From the IMG/VR virus record IMGVR_UViG_3300031658_000146, positions 1 to 22,728 of that record: a DNA stretch of 22,728 nucleotides; one strand, given 5' to 3'. The position numbers and the translations under genes are program-made. Each line of letters starts with the position of its first letter. Position 1 is the stretch's first letter. Below, piece after piece: positions 13,927 through 21,504 of the stretch. This DNA is from a virus. The notes beneath the pieces were generated by a model. The model saw only the letters and a program-made list of their open reading frames with translations. It did no database searches and was not told the DNA's origin.

Positions 13927-15564
13927 ATGTATCCCACGGAAAGAACAGAAAGTACGTTTGTAAAGCATGGCCCATGTGCTCAATGTGGCTCTAGTGACGC
14001 TTTAGCAATCTATAGTGATAATCATAGTGTATGTTTTAGCTGTCAAGCGTATACCCACGGTGATGGTTCTATAGTATCACCCAACCAGACAAGAGCGAGG
14101 CCCTTAGAAATGACAGGTACAATAACAGCAATACAAGATCGCAGGATTAGCATGGACGTAGCCAAGCGGTATGGCGTCACAGTAGAACATGACGCAGATG
14201 GTAGCATAAGCAAGCATCACTACCCATATCATAACCAAGAGGGCTCTAGAGTAGTAGGAACTAAGGTTCGAGGAGTAGTTGATAAACAATTCTACTCTAC
14301 TGGCGACCTAAGCGAGGCTGGCTTATTTGGTCAACAAGCCTTTACAGCTGGTGGTAAATACATAACCATTACAGAAGGAGAGCTAGACGCATTAGCAGTT
14401 AATGAGATGTTTGATGGTAAGTGGCCGGCGGTGAGTATACGCTCTGGTGCAGCCTCAGCAGCTAAGGACATAAAAGCCAGCCTAGAGTACCTAGAGACAT
14501 TTGACAATGTGGTAATATGTTTTGATACAGATGAAGCTGGCGCTAAAGCGGCTGCTGCAGTCGTGGGGCTCTTTAGTCCTCGTAAAGCTAAGGTCTGCAC
14601 ATTACCTCTTAAAGATGCTAGTGATATGCTTAAGGCTAACAAGGTACGAGAGTTCACACGCTGTTGGTGGGATGCTAAAGCCTTTAAGCCCGAGGGGGTA
14701 GTAAGCCTAGGTGATGCCGAAGTATGGGATAAGTTCCTAAAGCGTGGTACTGAGGAAGTAACACCACTACCAGCTAGCTTTGGCTCCTTAAATGCCATGA
14801 TGAATGGTGGCATTGCAGCTGGTGAGGTCACAGTTATTGGAGCCTTAACAAGCATAGGTAAGAGTACAATGGTCTACAACCTAGTCCATGGTATGTATGC
14901 TGAATCAGCTAAGAAGATTGGTTGTGTGTTCTTAGAGGCAGACGTAGGTGAGACAGTAGAGAAGCTACTTAGTGTGTATATGGGCACTAACATAAGTGAC
15001 ATACAAACCAAGGATCGCGACTACAACTTATACCACGAGAAGTATAACGAGCTAGCTAAGAGTGACAAACTACACATCTTGGATCACCAAGGCGCTTTAG
15101 AAGCTGACGAGCTATTTGCTAAGATGCAATATTTAGTTAAAGGTCTTGACTGTGACATTATCATCCTAGATCCGCTACAAGCTGCAGTGACTAGTAATGA
15201 GAATGGAGTCATTGATGCCTTTATGGATAAGTGCTTGAAGCTGGCTAAGAATACTGGTGTCAGCATCATCATTGTAAGTCATATGCGTAAACCTAATGCT
15301 AGAAATGCACATGATGTAGGCGAGTATGATCTTAAGGGTTCTGGCTCCATTAACCAGATAGCTTTCAATACTATACTACTTAGTAGAGATAAAATGACGG
15401 AAGATGATTACGCACGTAACTGTACTCAGGTGCAACTAGTTAAGTGTAGACGTACAGGACGTACAGGTGTAGCTGGTTGGCTTTACTATGAGAATAATAC
15501 CTCAAGGCTAGTGGCTACACAGGCACCTGAGACTAAAGCAGCGAATGCACATGAGGACTTTTAA
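13927..15564 (+). CDS. T7 gp4-like DNA primase-helicase
   Basis: A 545-residue bifunctional replication enzyme that unwinds DNA and makes RNA primers. With the ATG at 13927 (AGGAG 10 bp upstream) the zinc-finger cysteines fall at 17, 20, 36 and 39, the same positions as in T7 gp4A; an upstream GTG at 13885 is therefore not preferred. Domains in order: zinc ribbon CAQCGSSD...CFSC; TOPRIM with ITEGELDALA (catalytic Glu151) and CFDTDEAG (Asp200, Asp202); RecA-like helicase with Walker A GALTSIGKST (305-314) and Walker B IIILDPLQ; then SHMRKP and an ending in EDF, where an acidic phenylalanine tail resembles T7 gp4. Length is close to T7 gp4A (566). It lies between SSB and DNA polymerase, matching a replisome operon. 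Confidence 0.96.
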   Translation: MYPTERTESTFVKHGPCAQCGSSDALAIYSDNHSVCFSCQAYTHGDGSIVSPNQTRARPLEMTGTITAIQDRRISMDVAKRYGVTVEHDADGSISKHHYPYHNQEGSRVVGTKVRGVVDKQFYSTGDLSEAGLFGQQAFTAGGKYITITEGELDALAVNEMFDGKWPAVSIRSGAASAAKDIKASLEYLETFDNVVICFDTDEAGAKAAAAVVGLFSPRKAKVCTLPLKDASDMLKANKVREFTRCWWDAKAFKPEGVVSLGDAEVWDKFLKRGTEEVTPLPASFGSLNAMMNGGIAAGEVTVIGALTSIGKSTMVYNLVHGMYAESAKKIGCVFLEADVGETVEKLLSVYMGTNISDIQTKDRDYNLYHEKYNELAKSDKLHILDHQGALEADELFAKMQYLVKGLDCDIIILDPLQAAVTSNENGVIDAFMDKCLKLAKNTGVSIIIVSHMRKPNARNAHDVGEYDLKGSGSINQIAFNTILLSRDKMTEDDYARNCTQVQLVKCRRTGRTGVAGWLYYENNTSRLVATQAPETKAANAHEDF

Positions 15565-15576
15565 GGGGAGAGGCCA

Positions 15577-17301
15577 ATGTCAAGACTAATATTCGACATA
15601 GAAACTAATGGGCTCAACCCTAGCATAGTGTGGTGCATAGTCACTAAAGACATTGACAGTGGCGCTGTAGTCACTTACGTGAAAGACCAGTGGCTTGAGT
15701 TCAACGCGGCAATAGAAGCTGCAGACGAGGTAATAGGTCACAACATAATTGGGTATGACATTCCAGTGTGTGAGCGTTTGTTATGTACTAACTTCTCTAA
15801 GGCTACCATAGTGGACACCTTAGTAATGTCAAGACTAGCCAACCCACAACGGGATTCACATTCACTAGCATATTGGGGAGAATTACTTGGGTATCCTAAA
15901 GGTGATTATAATGATTGGTCATGCTATACTGTGGAAATGCGGGATTATTGTGAGCAAGACGTTAATGTTAATGAACAGGTATACAGGAGAGTCTTATCCG
16001 AGCTGGATAGCTTTGGAGATCAGAGTATACTTCTGGAGCATTCAACACAAACTATTATACAAAAGCAAATAAGAAATGGCTGGCTCTTGGATCAACCAAA
16101 AGCTAGAGACTTAGTAGCACAACTTAAGGAAAAATCATATGATCTTGAAGAAATTGTCCAACAAGTTTTTCTTCCTCTACCTACGTACATTAAGGAGATT
16201 GTTCCCAAGCTTAAGAAAGACGGTACCATCAGCATCGTTGGACTCAAGTTCCTCGGTGAAAGATGGGAGCAAGTAGGTGGCCCTTTTAGTCGCATTGATT
16301 GGCCTATTTTTAATCTTGGGTCTAGGCAGCAAATAGGACGTTACCTTAAACACTTTGGGTGGAAGCCTAAGTTATTCACTGAGACAGGACACGCCATAGT
16401 GTCTGAGGACGTACTACAGAATGTCAAAGGCATACCTGAGGCGGAGCTTATAGCTTCATACCTCTTGGTTGGCAAGCGTATAGCGCAAGTACGTAGCTGG
16501 CTCGAGGCAGTTGATGAAACCACACAACGAGTCCACGGATACGTAAACACCAACGGTGCGGTAACCGGACGCATGACACACAGCAAACCTAACCTAGCAC
16601 AGGTGCCCAGCTCAAGTAGCTTATATGGGCCTGAATGCAGAGGTTGCTGGATTGTTGCTGATGGATACAAGCTGGTAGGTATAGATGCTTCGGGGCTTGA
16701 GTTACGAATGTTAGCACATTACATGAATGACACTAAGTACACTAATGAGATACTTAGCGGTGATATTCATACTGCTAATCAGCTAGCAGCAGGGTTGGCT
16801 ACACGCAACCAAGCAAAGACTTTCATATATGCTTATTTGTATGGGGCAGGTGACGAGAAGATTGGTTCTATAGTGGGCGGTGGTAGAGCAGTAGGTAAGA
16901 GGCTTAAGGCTAAGTTTCTAGAGGCCACACCAGCACTGGCCACACTCAAGGAGAATGTAGCTATCTCAGCAGGTAAGGGCTATGTTACTGGGCTGGATGA
17001 TCGTAAGATATTCATAAGATCAGAACATGCAGCACTTAACTCATTGCTACAGTCAGCTGGTGCACTAATTATGAAACAAGCCTTGATTATTTTGGATAAG
17101 TATGCTACAATGTATAGGTTAGACTATAAGTTTGTAGGCAACATTCATGATGAATTTCAAGTTGAGGTTCTAGAGAGTCAAGCGGAGAGATTTGGTGCCT
17201 TAGCAGCCAGCTGTATAGAAGCTGCAGGTATACATTTCAAGCTTAGGTGTCCACTGGCTGGAGACTATAAGGTAGGCAACAGTTGGGCTGATACACACTA
17301 A
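15577..17301 (+). CDS. T7-like family A DNA polymerase
   Basis: A 574-residue replicative polymerase. 3'-5' exonuclease: FDIETNGL (Asp7, Glu9), HNIIGYD (Asp61) and YCEQD (Tyr124, Asp128). Polymerase: GRMTHSKPNLAQVPS; motif A DASGLELRMLAHYM (Asp370); motif B RNQAKTFIYAYLYGAG with Lys414 and Tyr418; motif C HDEFQVEV (Asp525, Glu526). All catalytic residues are present. Tyr418 is at the position of T7 Tyr526 / E. coli Phe762. It is about 130 residues shorter than T7 gp5 and the span from exonuclease motif to motif A is about 60 residues shorter, which fits loss of the thioredoxin-binding loop. GGAG lies 6 bp before the ATG; starts 12 bp after the helicase stop. Confidence 0.96.
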   Translation: MSRLIFDIETNGLNPSIVWCIVTKDIDSGAVVTYVKDQWLEFNAAIEAADEVIGHNIIGYDIPVCERLLCTNFSKATIVDTLVMSRLANPQRDSHSLAYWGELLGYPKGDYNDWSCYTVEMRDYCEQDVNVNEQVYRRVLSELDSFGDQSILLEHSTQTIIQKQIRNGWLLDQPKARDLVAQLKEKSYDLEEIVQQVFLPLPTYIKEIVPKLKKDGTISIVGLKFLGERWEQVGGPFSRIDWPIFNLGSRQQIGRYLKHFGWKPKLFTETGHAIVSEDVLQNVKGIPEAELIASYLLVGKRIAQVRSWLEAVDETTQRVHGYVNTNGAVTGRMTHSKPNLAQVPSSSSLYGPECRGCWIVADGYKLVGIDASGLELRMLAHYMNDTKYTNEILSGDIHTANQLAAGLATRNQAKTFIYAYLYGAGDEKIGSIVGGGRAVGKRLKAKFLEATPALATLKENVAISAGKGYVTGLDDRKIFIRSEHAALNSLLQSAGALIMKQALIILDKYATMYRLDYKFVGNIHDEFQVEVLESQAERFGALAASCIEAAGIHFKLRCPLAGDYKVGNSWADTH

Positions 17302-17310
17302 GGAATTATA

Positions 17311-17835
17311 ATGACAACTATGCAATTAACACGCAGTAGACCTAATACAGTAATACTTGATCTTGATGGTGAGCAATGGTATGTACACTCTGATGGTGGA
17401 AGACGAAGATTAGACTCACTCCACCGCTTTAACGACAAGCGTATGTTTGTTAATAGTAAATATGTACCACAGACACACCCATTATGGAAGTCTGGAAGAT
17501 ACAAATCATTCAATGATGCAGCCTTTAGTTCTTTTGAGAATTATAAGAAAATAACTAAAGGTGAAGTATATATAATTACTAATAAAGCATGGCCTGAGTG
17601 GATTAAGGTTGGCAAGGCTGTTAACACAGAGGATCGGCTTAAGGGTTATCAAACAAGCGACCCTTTTAGAAGTTACAAAATACATCACTCCTTCAAGGTC
17701 AATAACCGCCATACTTTTGAAGTATTTTCACACGATCTCTTGAAAGGAGAGTGTACTGAGTTTAAGAATGAATGGTTTAAGATGAATCCTTGTCAAGCTA
17801 AGAAACTTATGGAGGTTGAACATGAAAAATGGTAA
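17311..17835 (+). CDS. GIY-YIG / T5orf172-like endonuclease (probable homing endonuclease)
   Basis: A 174-residue protein. The C-terminal two thirds show a GIY-YIG nuclease domain: GEVYIITN (Gly84, Tyr87), IKVGKAV (Gly101), DRLKGYQ (Arg109), TFEVFSHDLL (Glu137) and NEWF. All key residues are present. The N-terminal 80 residues (including KYVPQTHPLWKSGRYKSF) may bind DNA. The coding sequence is visibly more A/T rich than the neighbouring genes, and the gene sits between polymerase and exonuclease, a favoured site for free-standing homing endonucleases. AAGGA lies 6 bp before the ATG. The ribosome-binding site of the next gene lies inside its 3' end, and the genes overlap by 14 bp, so it is well integrated. 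It could alternatively be a host-directed nuclease. Confidence 0.85.
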   Translation: MTTMQLTRSRPNTVILDLDGEQWYVHSDGGRRRLDSLHRFNDKRMFVNSKYVPQTHPLWKSGRYKSFNDAAFSSFENYKKITKGEVYIITNKAWPEWIKVGKAVNTEDRLKGYQTSDPFRSYKIHHSFKVNNRHTFEVFSHDLLKGECTEFKNEWFKMNPCQAKKLMEVEHEKW

Positions 17836-18562
17836 ACCTTTTGATATTTGCTTTGTTGATGCTGATAGTATAATCTATCGTATAGCCTTAAAGACTGATA
17901 TTAGCTTGTCTAAGGCCACGGAGTACTACGATAAAGCAATAGAGGACATTGAGTGGGCTACAGTAGCCACTGAGGTTAAGGTAGCACTCAAAGGCAAAGG
18001 TAACTTCCGTTACGACATAGCTGAGGACTACAAAGGTAGCCGCAGCACTAAGCAAGTGGATGAAGCACTAGTGGAGAGGCGTAAGGATCTAAACGAGTAC
18101 GCATACAGCCTAGGTCACTTTCAGTCAGACAACTGTGAAGCTGATGATGTGGTATCCATATGGGCTCAAGAAGCTTTAGACGCTGGTGAGAACTACGTCA
18201 TAGCACACATAGATAAAGACATTGATATGGTGGAAGGTTGGCATTACAACTTCACCAAGGAAACTTTATACTATATAGATGCTGATGAAGGTTGGTATAA
18301 GATGTGCCTACAGATGCTTACTGGTGACTCCACGGATAACATACAGGGCTTACGTGGCATTGGCCCTAAGACAGCACAGAAGCTATTAGCAGATGTTCCT
18401 AGAGCTGATATGATAGCTAAGGTGCAGGAGGTGTGGAGAGAGCATCACCCTGAGGACTGGCATGAGAGGCTTGAGGTGTGTTGGAATTTGATATACATGA
18501 GGCGCAACTGGGATAGTTTTCATCAGTTGACTATAGAGCAGGAGCTGTCTAATGACACCTAA
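17822..18562 (+). CDS. T7 gp6-like 5'-3' exonuclease (FEN family)
   Basis: A 246-residue flap/5'-3' exonuclease that removes RNA primers and degrades host DNA for nucleotides. Metal-binding acidic residues: VDADSIIYR (Asp13, Asp15), CEADDVV (Glu106, Asp108, Asp109), HIDKDIDM (Asp131, Asp133) and LTGDSTDN (Asp169, Asp172), followed by a helix-hairpin-helix GLRGIGPKTAQKLL (about 176-189). The ATG at 17822 is chosen over an in-frame TTG at 17816 because GGAGG lies exactly 6 bp upstream at 17811-17815. It overlaps the endonuclease genes on both sides (14 and 11 bp). Slightly shorter than T7 gp6 (300). Confidence 0.93.
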   Translation: MKNGKPFDICFVDADSIIYRIALKTDISLSKATEYYDKAIEDIEWATVATEVKVALKGKGNFRYDIAEDYKGSRSTKQVDEALVERRKDLNEYAYSLGHFQSDNCEADDVVSIWAQEALDAGENYVIAHIDKDIDMVEGWHYNFTKETLYYIDADEGWYKMCLQMLTGDSTDNIQGLRGIGPKTAQKLLADVPRADMIAKVQEVWREHHPEDWHERLEVCWNLIYMRRNWDSFHQLTIEQELSNDT

Positions 18563-18938
18563 GCTTAAGTTCCGATCAGGTCTCGAAAGCGCATTTAGCG
18601 AGGCAGTGGGCACCAAAGACTTCCTTTATGAGCCCTACAGACTACCCTACATCATTAGAAAGAAGTATGTACCTGACTTTATTGACACACGTACTGGAGC
18701 TATGATAGAGTGTAAAGGGTTCTTTAGAGTTGGGGACACACAGAAGTATAAGGCCATACGTGATGAAATTGATAGACCACTTATCTTTATATTCTCCGAT
18801 TCACGTAAGCGCCTACGTAAGGGTTCTAAGATGAACCTAGGGGAGTGGTGTGAGAAGGAAGGTTTAGCTCACTTCACTATGAAATCAGTTGATAAGCTAC
18901 TGGAGCATCTAGCATGTCTAGCACCTTTGAAGAAATAA
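18552..18938 (+). CDS. T7 gp3-like endonuclease I (Holliday junction resolvase)
   Basis: A 128-residue enzyme that resolves branched DNA and breaks down host DNA. Alignment by eye with T7 endonuclease I: FRSGLE (Glu12 for Glu20), YVPDF (Asp42 for Asp55), IECKG (Glu53 and Lys55 for Glu65 and Lys67), and later FSDSRKRL and GEWCEK. All catalytic residues are present. GGAG lies 7 bp before the ATG, inside the end of the exonuclease gene. It is about 20 residues shorter than T7's, mainly at the ends. In T7 such nucleases with gp6 supply nucleotides to phage synthesis, fitting its neighbours. Confidence 0.95.
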   Translation: MTPKLKFRSGLESAFSEAVGTKDFLYEPYRLPYIIRKKYVPDFIDTRTGAMIECKGFFRVGDTQKYKAIRDEIDRPLIFIFSDSRKRLRKGSKMNLGEWCEKEGLAHFTMKSVDKLLEHLACLAPLKK

Positions 18939-19078
18939 GAGAGCAAATACTAAACAATTATGATGTTGACTTCTTATGTGAGCTACTAGGGATTACTAGT
19001 GAATCATTAGTGGATCGTTATGAGGATATGATCATGAAGAACCTTTCACTGTTTGAGGAGGACACTAAAGATGACTAA
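18914..19078 (+). CDS. 54-residue hypothetical protein after endonuclease I
   Basis: Complete frame from MSSTFEEIREQILNNYDVDF to EEDTKDD. It begins inside the endonuclease I gene (25-bp overlap) and ends 8 bp into the next gene. Acidic and helical, with the pattern NYDVDFLCELLGITSESLVDR that I recall in small phage proteins at this position. Without it the interval would be an unusual gap in a tightly packed operon. Function unknown. Confidence 0.75.
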   Translation: MSSTFEEIREQILNNYDVDFLCELLGITSESLVDRYEDMIMKNLSLFEEDTKDD

Positions 19079-19400
19079 GCTATTAAAGGATGTTCTTAAG
19101 ATGAATAGAGCACTAGACAAACAGGTCGGTGGTAATCATTATACCAACATGAAGCAACAGCCTCTTGAGAAGACTTATCTTCAGTACGGATATGCAGGTG
19201 TCAAGCACTCTATCTATACCAAGGTAGATAAGTATCTTACTAGGGACAAAGGTACGAATAGGGTTGACATTGAGAAAGCAATCCACTGCTTACAGTTGCA
19301 GTTGGAGTTCTATGATAGATACCATACGTTAGATAATCGCTCTGATGGGCGTTTAGAACCAACATTCAGTCAAACCACAGCAATAGATGGGAATAAGTAA
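19071..19400 (+). CDS. DUF3310-family (SaV-like) nucleotide kinase-like protein
   Basis: A 109-residue protein. The signature is KQVGGNHY followed by QQPLEKTYLQYGYAGVKHSIYTKVDKYLTRDK and DIEKAIHCLQLQLEFYD, the DUF3310 pattern (VGGdHY ... KYl.R ... DL.KA..yL). T7 gp1.7, a nucleotide kinase, is related to this family, so a role in dNTP or dideoxynucleotide handling is possible. The ATG at 19071 has AGGAGG 9 bp upstream; an upstream TTG at 19053 in the same frame is less likely. It sits between DNA-degrading and nucleotide-making genes. Confidence 0.85.
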   Translation: MTKLLKDVLKMNRALDKQVGGNHYTNMKQQPLEKTYLQYGYAGVKHSIYTKVDKYLTRDKGTNRVDIEKAIHCLQLQLEFYDRYHTLDNRSDGRLEPTFSQTTAIDGNK

Positions 19401-19401
19401 T

Positions 19402-19830
19402 ATGAGCAAATTAATAGAGATGATAAAGCGTCATGAGGGAGTTAAGACACATGCTTACAAGTGTACAGCAGGTAAGATCACTGTAGGTGTGGGACGCAAT
19501 ATAGATCCTGATGGAGGCATAGGTCTCTCTGATGAAGAGATTAATTTTATGCTTGGTAATGACATTGATCGCGTAGAAGAGGAGCTATACGCTTCACTAC
19601 CATGGTTAGGTGACATTGGTATCAGTGAGGTGCGTTATGATGCTTTAATAAACCTAAGTTTCAACCTAGGCTTACCAAGGTTCCTTAAGTTCAAGAAAGC
19701 TTTAGCAGCCATGGAAGCTGGAGACTATGAGCTATCAGCAGACGAGTTTCTAGATAGTCGTTGGGCAAAGCAGGTAGGCTTAAGGGCTATAGAGGTTACG
19801 GATATGATTAGAACTGGAGAATACTCATGA
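19402..19830 (+). CDS. Phage lysozyme (GH24 endolysin)
   Basis: A 142-residue T4-type lysozyme that cleaves peptidoglycan. Catalytic triad in the form Glu12 - Cys21 - Thr27 (RHEGVKTHAYKCTAGKITVGVG); the E-8 residues-C/D-5 residues-T spacing matches the family, with Cys in place of T4 Asp20, as in P22-like lysozymes. Later motifs RYDALINLSFNLG and SRWAKQVGLRA also fit. No signal peptide or signal-anchor helix is seen at the N-terminus, so it would need a holin, which is not identified in the window. ATG 19402 (GGGA 9 bp upstream) is preferred over ATG 19387. It lies inside the nucleotide-metabolism cluster rather than with late genes, recalling T7 gene 3.5. Confidence 0.93.
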   Translation: MSKLIEMIKRHEGVKTHAYKCTAGKITVGVGRNIDPDGGIGLSDEEINFMLGNDIDRVEEELYASLPWLGDIGISEVRYDALINLSFNLGLPRFLKFKKALAAMEAGDYELSADEFLDSRWAKQVGLRAIEVTDMIRTGEYS

Positions 19831-20087
19831 TTGTTAAGTTATACACAGGGCCTAACTGTAGTGCATGTGCTAAGCTAAAGGATCGCTTAGCTTCTGTGGG
19901 TATATCAAGCACCAGCTACACAGAGGCTGATGTTAACAACCCTTCCAACAGGGCTGATGTTGTTAAGTTAGGATTCAGAGGCATACCTTTGTTAGTTAAG
20001 TATGCTGCAGACGGTGGGGAAATGATAGCTACCTTGATGGGTGCAAGTTATCCCGACAGTAAGTACAAGGAGTTCTTTAGCGTATGA
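19827..20087 (+). CDS. Glutaredoxin-like protein
   Basis: An 86-residue thioredoxin-fold redox protein. Active site CSAC (Cys11, Cys14) follows a beta strand (KLYTGPN), and GIPLLV contains the conserved cis-proline. It overlaps the lysozyme stop (ATGA), so it is translated with it. Ribonucleotide reductases need a dithiol electron donor; the phage reductase downstream makes this protein a likely donor, though that is inference. Confidence 0.93.
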   Translation: MIVKLYTGPNCSACAKLKDRLASVGISSTSYTEADVNNPSNRADVVKLGFRGIPLLVKYAADGGEMIATLMGASYPDSKYKEFFSV

Positions 20088-20185
20088 TGATCATAGAGCA
20101 TATACAGCAGATAATGGATGGTTTCAAGTGTGATCTAAACACAGCAATGCAGCTGTACAAGCGTGGTACTGTTTGGGAGGACTAG
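20084..20185 (+). CDS. 33-residue hypothetical protein upstream of ThyX
   Basis: MMIIEHIQQIMDGFKCDLNT then AMQLYKRGTVWED. It starts overlapping the glutaredoxin stop (ATGATGA) and ends 4 bp before the ThyX ATG, with the ThyX ribosome-binding site in its end. Amphipathic helix with no known family. Supported by coupling and packing only. Confidence 0.6.
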   Translation: MMIIEHIQQIMDGFKCDLNTAMQLYKRGTVWED

Positions 20186-20189
20186 AGCA

Positions 20190-20876
20190 ATGAAAGCTGA
20201 ATATATAAGTCACATGGGCTCTGACTTGACTGTAGTGAATGCCGCTAGGGTGTCCTTTGACAACGAGAGTGCCTATGAGAATGAAGATTGGCCTCACGAA
20301 GATTTTGAAGAACCAAACTACTTAGGTAAAGCAGACGTAAAGCTAATCAAGTATCTAGCTAAGCATGGACACTGGACACCCTTTAGTCACCCGCAGGTGA
20401 CACTAAGGTATACAGTGCCTATCTTCATAGCCAGACAGGAATTCAAGCACATCGTAGGCTTCACTCGTAATGAGGTTAGCCGTAGGTATGTTGATGATAC
20501 ACCTGAGTTCTACACTCCAGACACTTGGCGCAGTAGGCCAGAAGGTAGTGTTAAGCAAGGCTCAGGTGGTGCTAGTGAAGAGAGTGAGTCTGTAGCAATC
20601 TGGTATGACAAGGTTCTTTGTGAGGCTTATGATACTTACGTGATGATGATTGACTTGGGTATAGCACCAGAGCAAGCACGTATGGTCTTACCTCAGTCCA
20701 TGTACACCAGCTACTACATCACTGGTTCATTAGCAGCCTTTGCACGAATGGTTAAGCAACGCTCAGACCCTCATGCTCAAGTAGAAATACAAGAGCTAGC
20801 AGCTCTGGTTGATGCGGTGATTAGACCTTTATTCCCCGCAAGCTGGGCGGCCTTAGTGGACACAAATGACACATAA
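20190..20876 (+). CDS. thyX: Flavin-dependent thymidylate synthase ThyX
   Basis: A 228-residue FAD-dependent enzyme making dTMP from dUMP. Visible motifs: ARVSF (19-23), HGHWTPFSHPQ (59-69), and the signature region RQEFKHIVGFTRNEVSRRYV (82-101), plus PQSMYTSYYITGSLAAF (about 175-190). The classic RHR-x7-S signature is altered to KHI-x8-S, a variant I recall from marine phage ThyX proteins, while NEVSRRY is intact. GGGAGG lies 9 bp before the ATG at 20190; an in-frame GTG at 20163 would overlap the preceding small gene. With the reductase it supplies dNTPs independent of host regulation. Confidence 0.95.
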   Translation: MKAEYISHMGSDLTVVNAARVSFDNESAYENEDWPHEDFEEPNYLGKADVKLIKYLAKHGHWTPFSHPQVTLRYTVPIFIARQEFKHIVGFTRNEVSRRYVDDTPEFYTPDTWRSRPEGSVKQGSGGASEESESVAIWYDKVLCEAYDTYVMMIDLGIAPEQARMVLPQSMYTSYYITGSLAAFARMVKQRSDPHAQVEIQELAALVDAVIRPLFPASWAALVDTNDT

Positions 20877-20987
20877 CAGTGTCACAAGAGTGTACTAAAG
20901 TGCTTCTTAATGTGTACATTGTACATTTATATGTACATTAAAGTGTTTTAAGGGGCTTTTGTAAGACCATTTGTACAAGAGGTCAAC
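20877..20987 (+). promoter_or_regulatory. TGTACA-rich intergenic element
   Basis: Four TGTACA palindromes at 20913-20918, 20920-20925, 20932-20937 and 20972-20977, plus TGTACT near 20891. The middle copies form a larger inverted repeat with TTAATGT and ATGTACATTAA arms. No clear -35/-10 pair is seen. This is the only gap above 100 bp in the replication half after 13472 and precedes the ribonucleotide reductase sub-operon, so it is probably a control site. Confidence 0.55.
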
Positions 20988-21260
20988 ATGAACAATCAAT
21001 GTGACGGATGTATAAGGGGTGTACCTATAGTCAATGGGATACACAAAGATGAACAATACTTTGGAATGATGTGTAGCAAAGAGAGGTATGAAGACATGAG
21101 TAGGACTAGAAGAAAGTCACTCAGGGGTGGTAAATCCGTTGATAAGTCCTGTAGGAACAACGGTGGCTGTCCGGTGTGTGAAGGTAATAGACTACACAAA
21201 CATAACAAGCGTAAGGTGTCCGGTGAAGATACTAACATAAACCAAAGAATAGAAGAATAG
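20988..21260 (+). CDS. Cysteine-rich small phage protein
   Basis: A 90-residue protein with six cysteines: CDGC (5, 8), Cys29, Cys55 and CPVC (61, 64), giving a plausible zinc site or two. The opening NNQCDGCIRGVPIVNGIH is a form I have seen in phage hypothetical proteins. Arg/Lys-rich middle (SRTRRKSLRGGKS) could bind nucleic acid. AGAGG lies 6 bp before the ATG (20977-20981). Function unknown. Confidence 0.78.
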   Translation: MNNQCDGCIRGVPIVNGIHKDEQYFGMMCSKERYEDMSRTRRKSLRGGKSVDKSCRNNGGCPVCEGNRLHKHNKRKVSGEDTNINQRIEE

Positions 21261-21270
21261 AGAGAACAGA

Positions 21271-21504
21271 ATGAAACTGAAGCTAAAACCTTGCCAGATG
21301 GAACAAATTACAGTAACTTACTTAGACCAGTTACACTATGATCTAAAAGAAGAACTGTTAGCACATGACATTGACCCTTACCTAGACGCTGATGATGTAG
21401 TAGAGGTCACACGCTCCATTATTGCAATTGAGGTTGTTATGAAGGACTTAATGTTTGAAGACTTCTATTATCAATGGAAGCTTGTAAACGGGGTAGAGCT
21501 ATGA
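21271..21504 (+). CDS. 77-residue acidic hypothetical protein
   Basis: MKLKLKPCQMEQITVTYLDQ onwards, helical and acidic, ending WKLVNGVEL. AGAGAG lies about 8 bp before the ATG. Its TGA overlaps the ATG of the reductase gene (ATGA), so translation is coupled; it may assist or be a neighbour of the reductase. A protein of this look is common in marine phages but no function is known. Confidence 0.78.
   Translation: MKLKLKPCQMEQITVTYLDQLHYDLKEELLAHDIDPYLDADDVVEVTRSIIAIEVVMKDLMFEDFYYQWKLVNGVEL

Noticed and set aside
14331-14855. 174-residue minus-strand frame inside primase-helicase
   Set aside because: Antisense shadow of conserved TOPRIM and helicase coding sequence.
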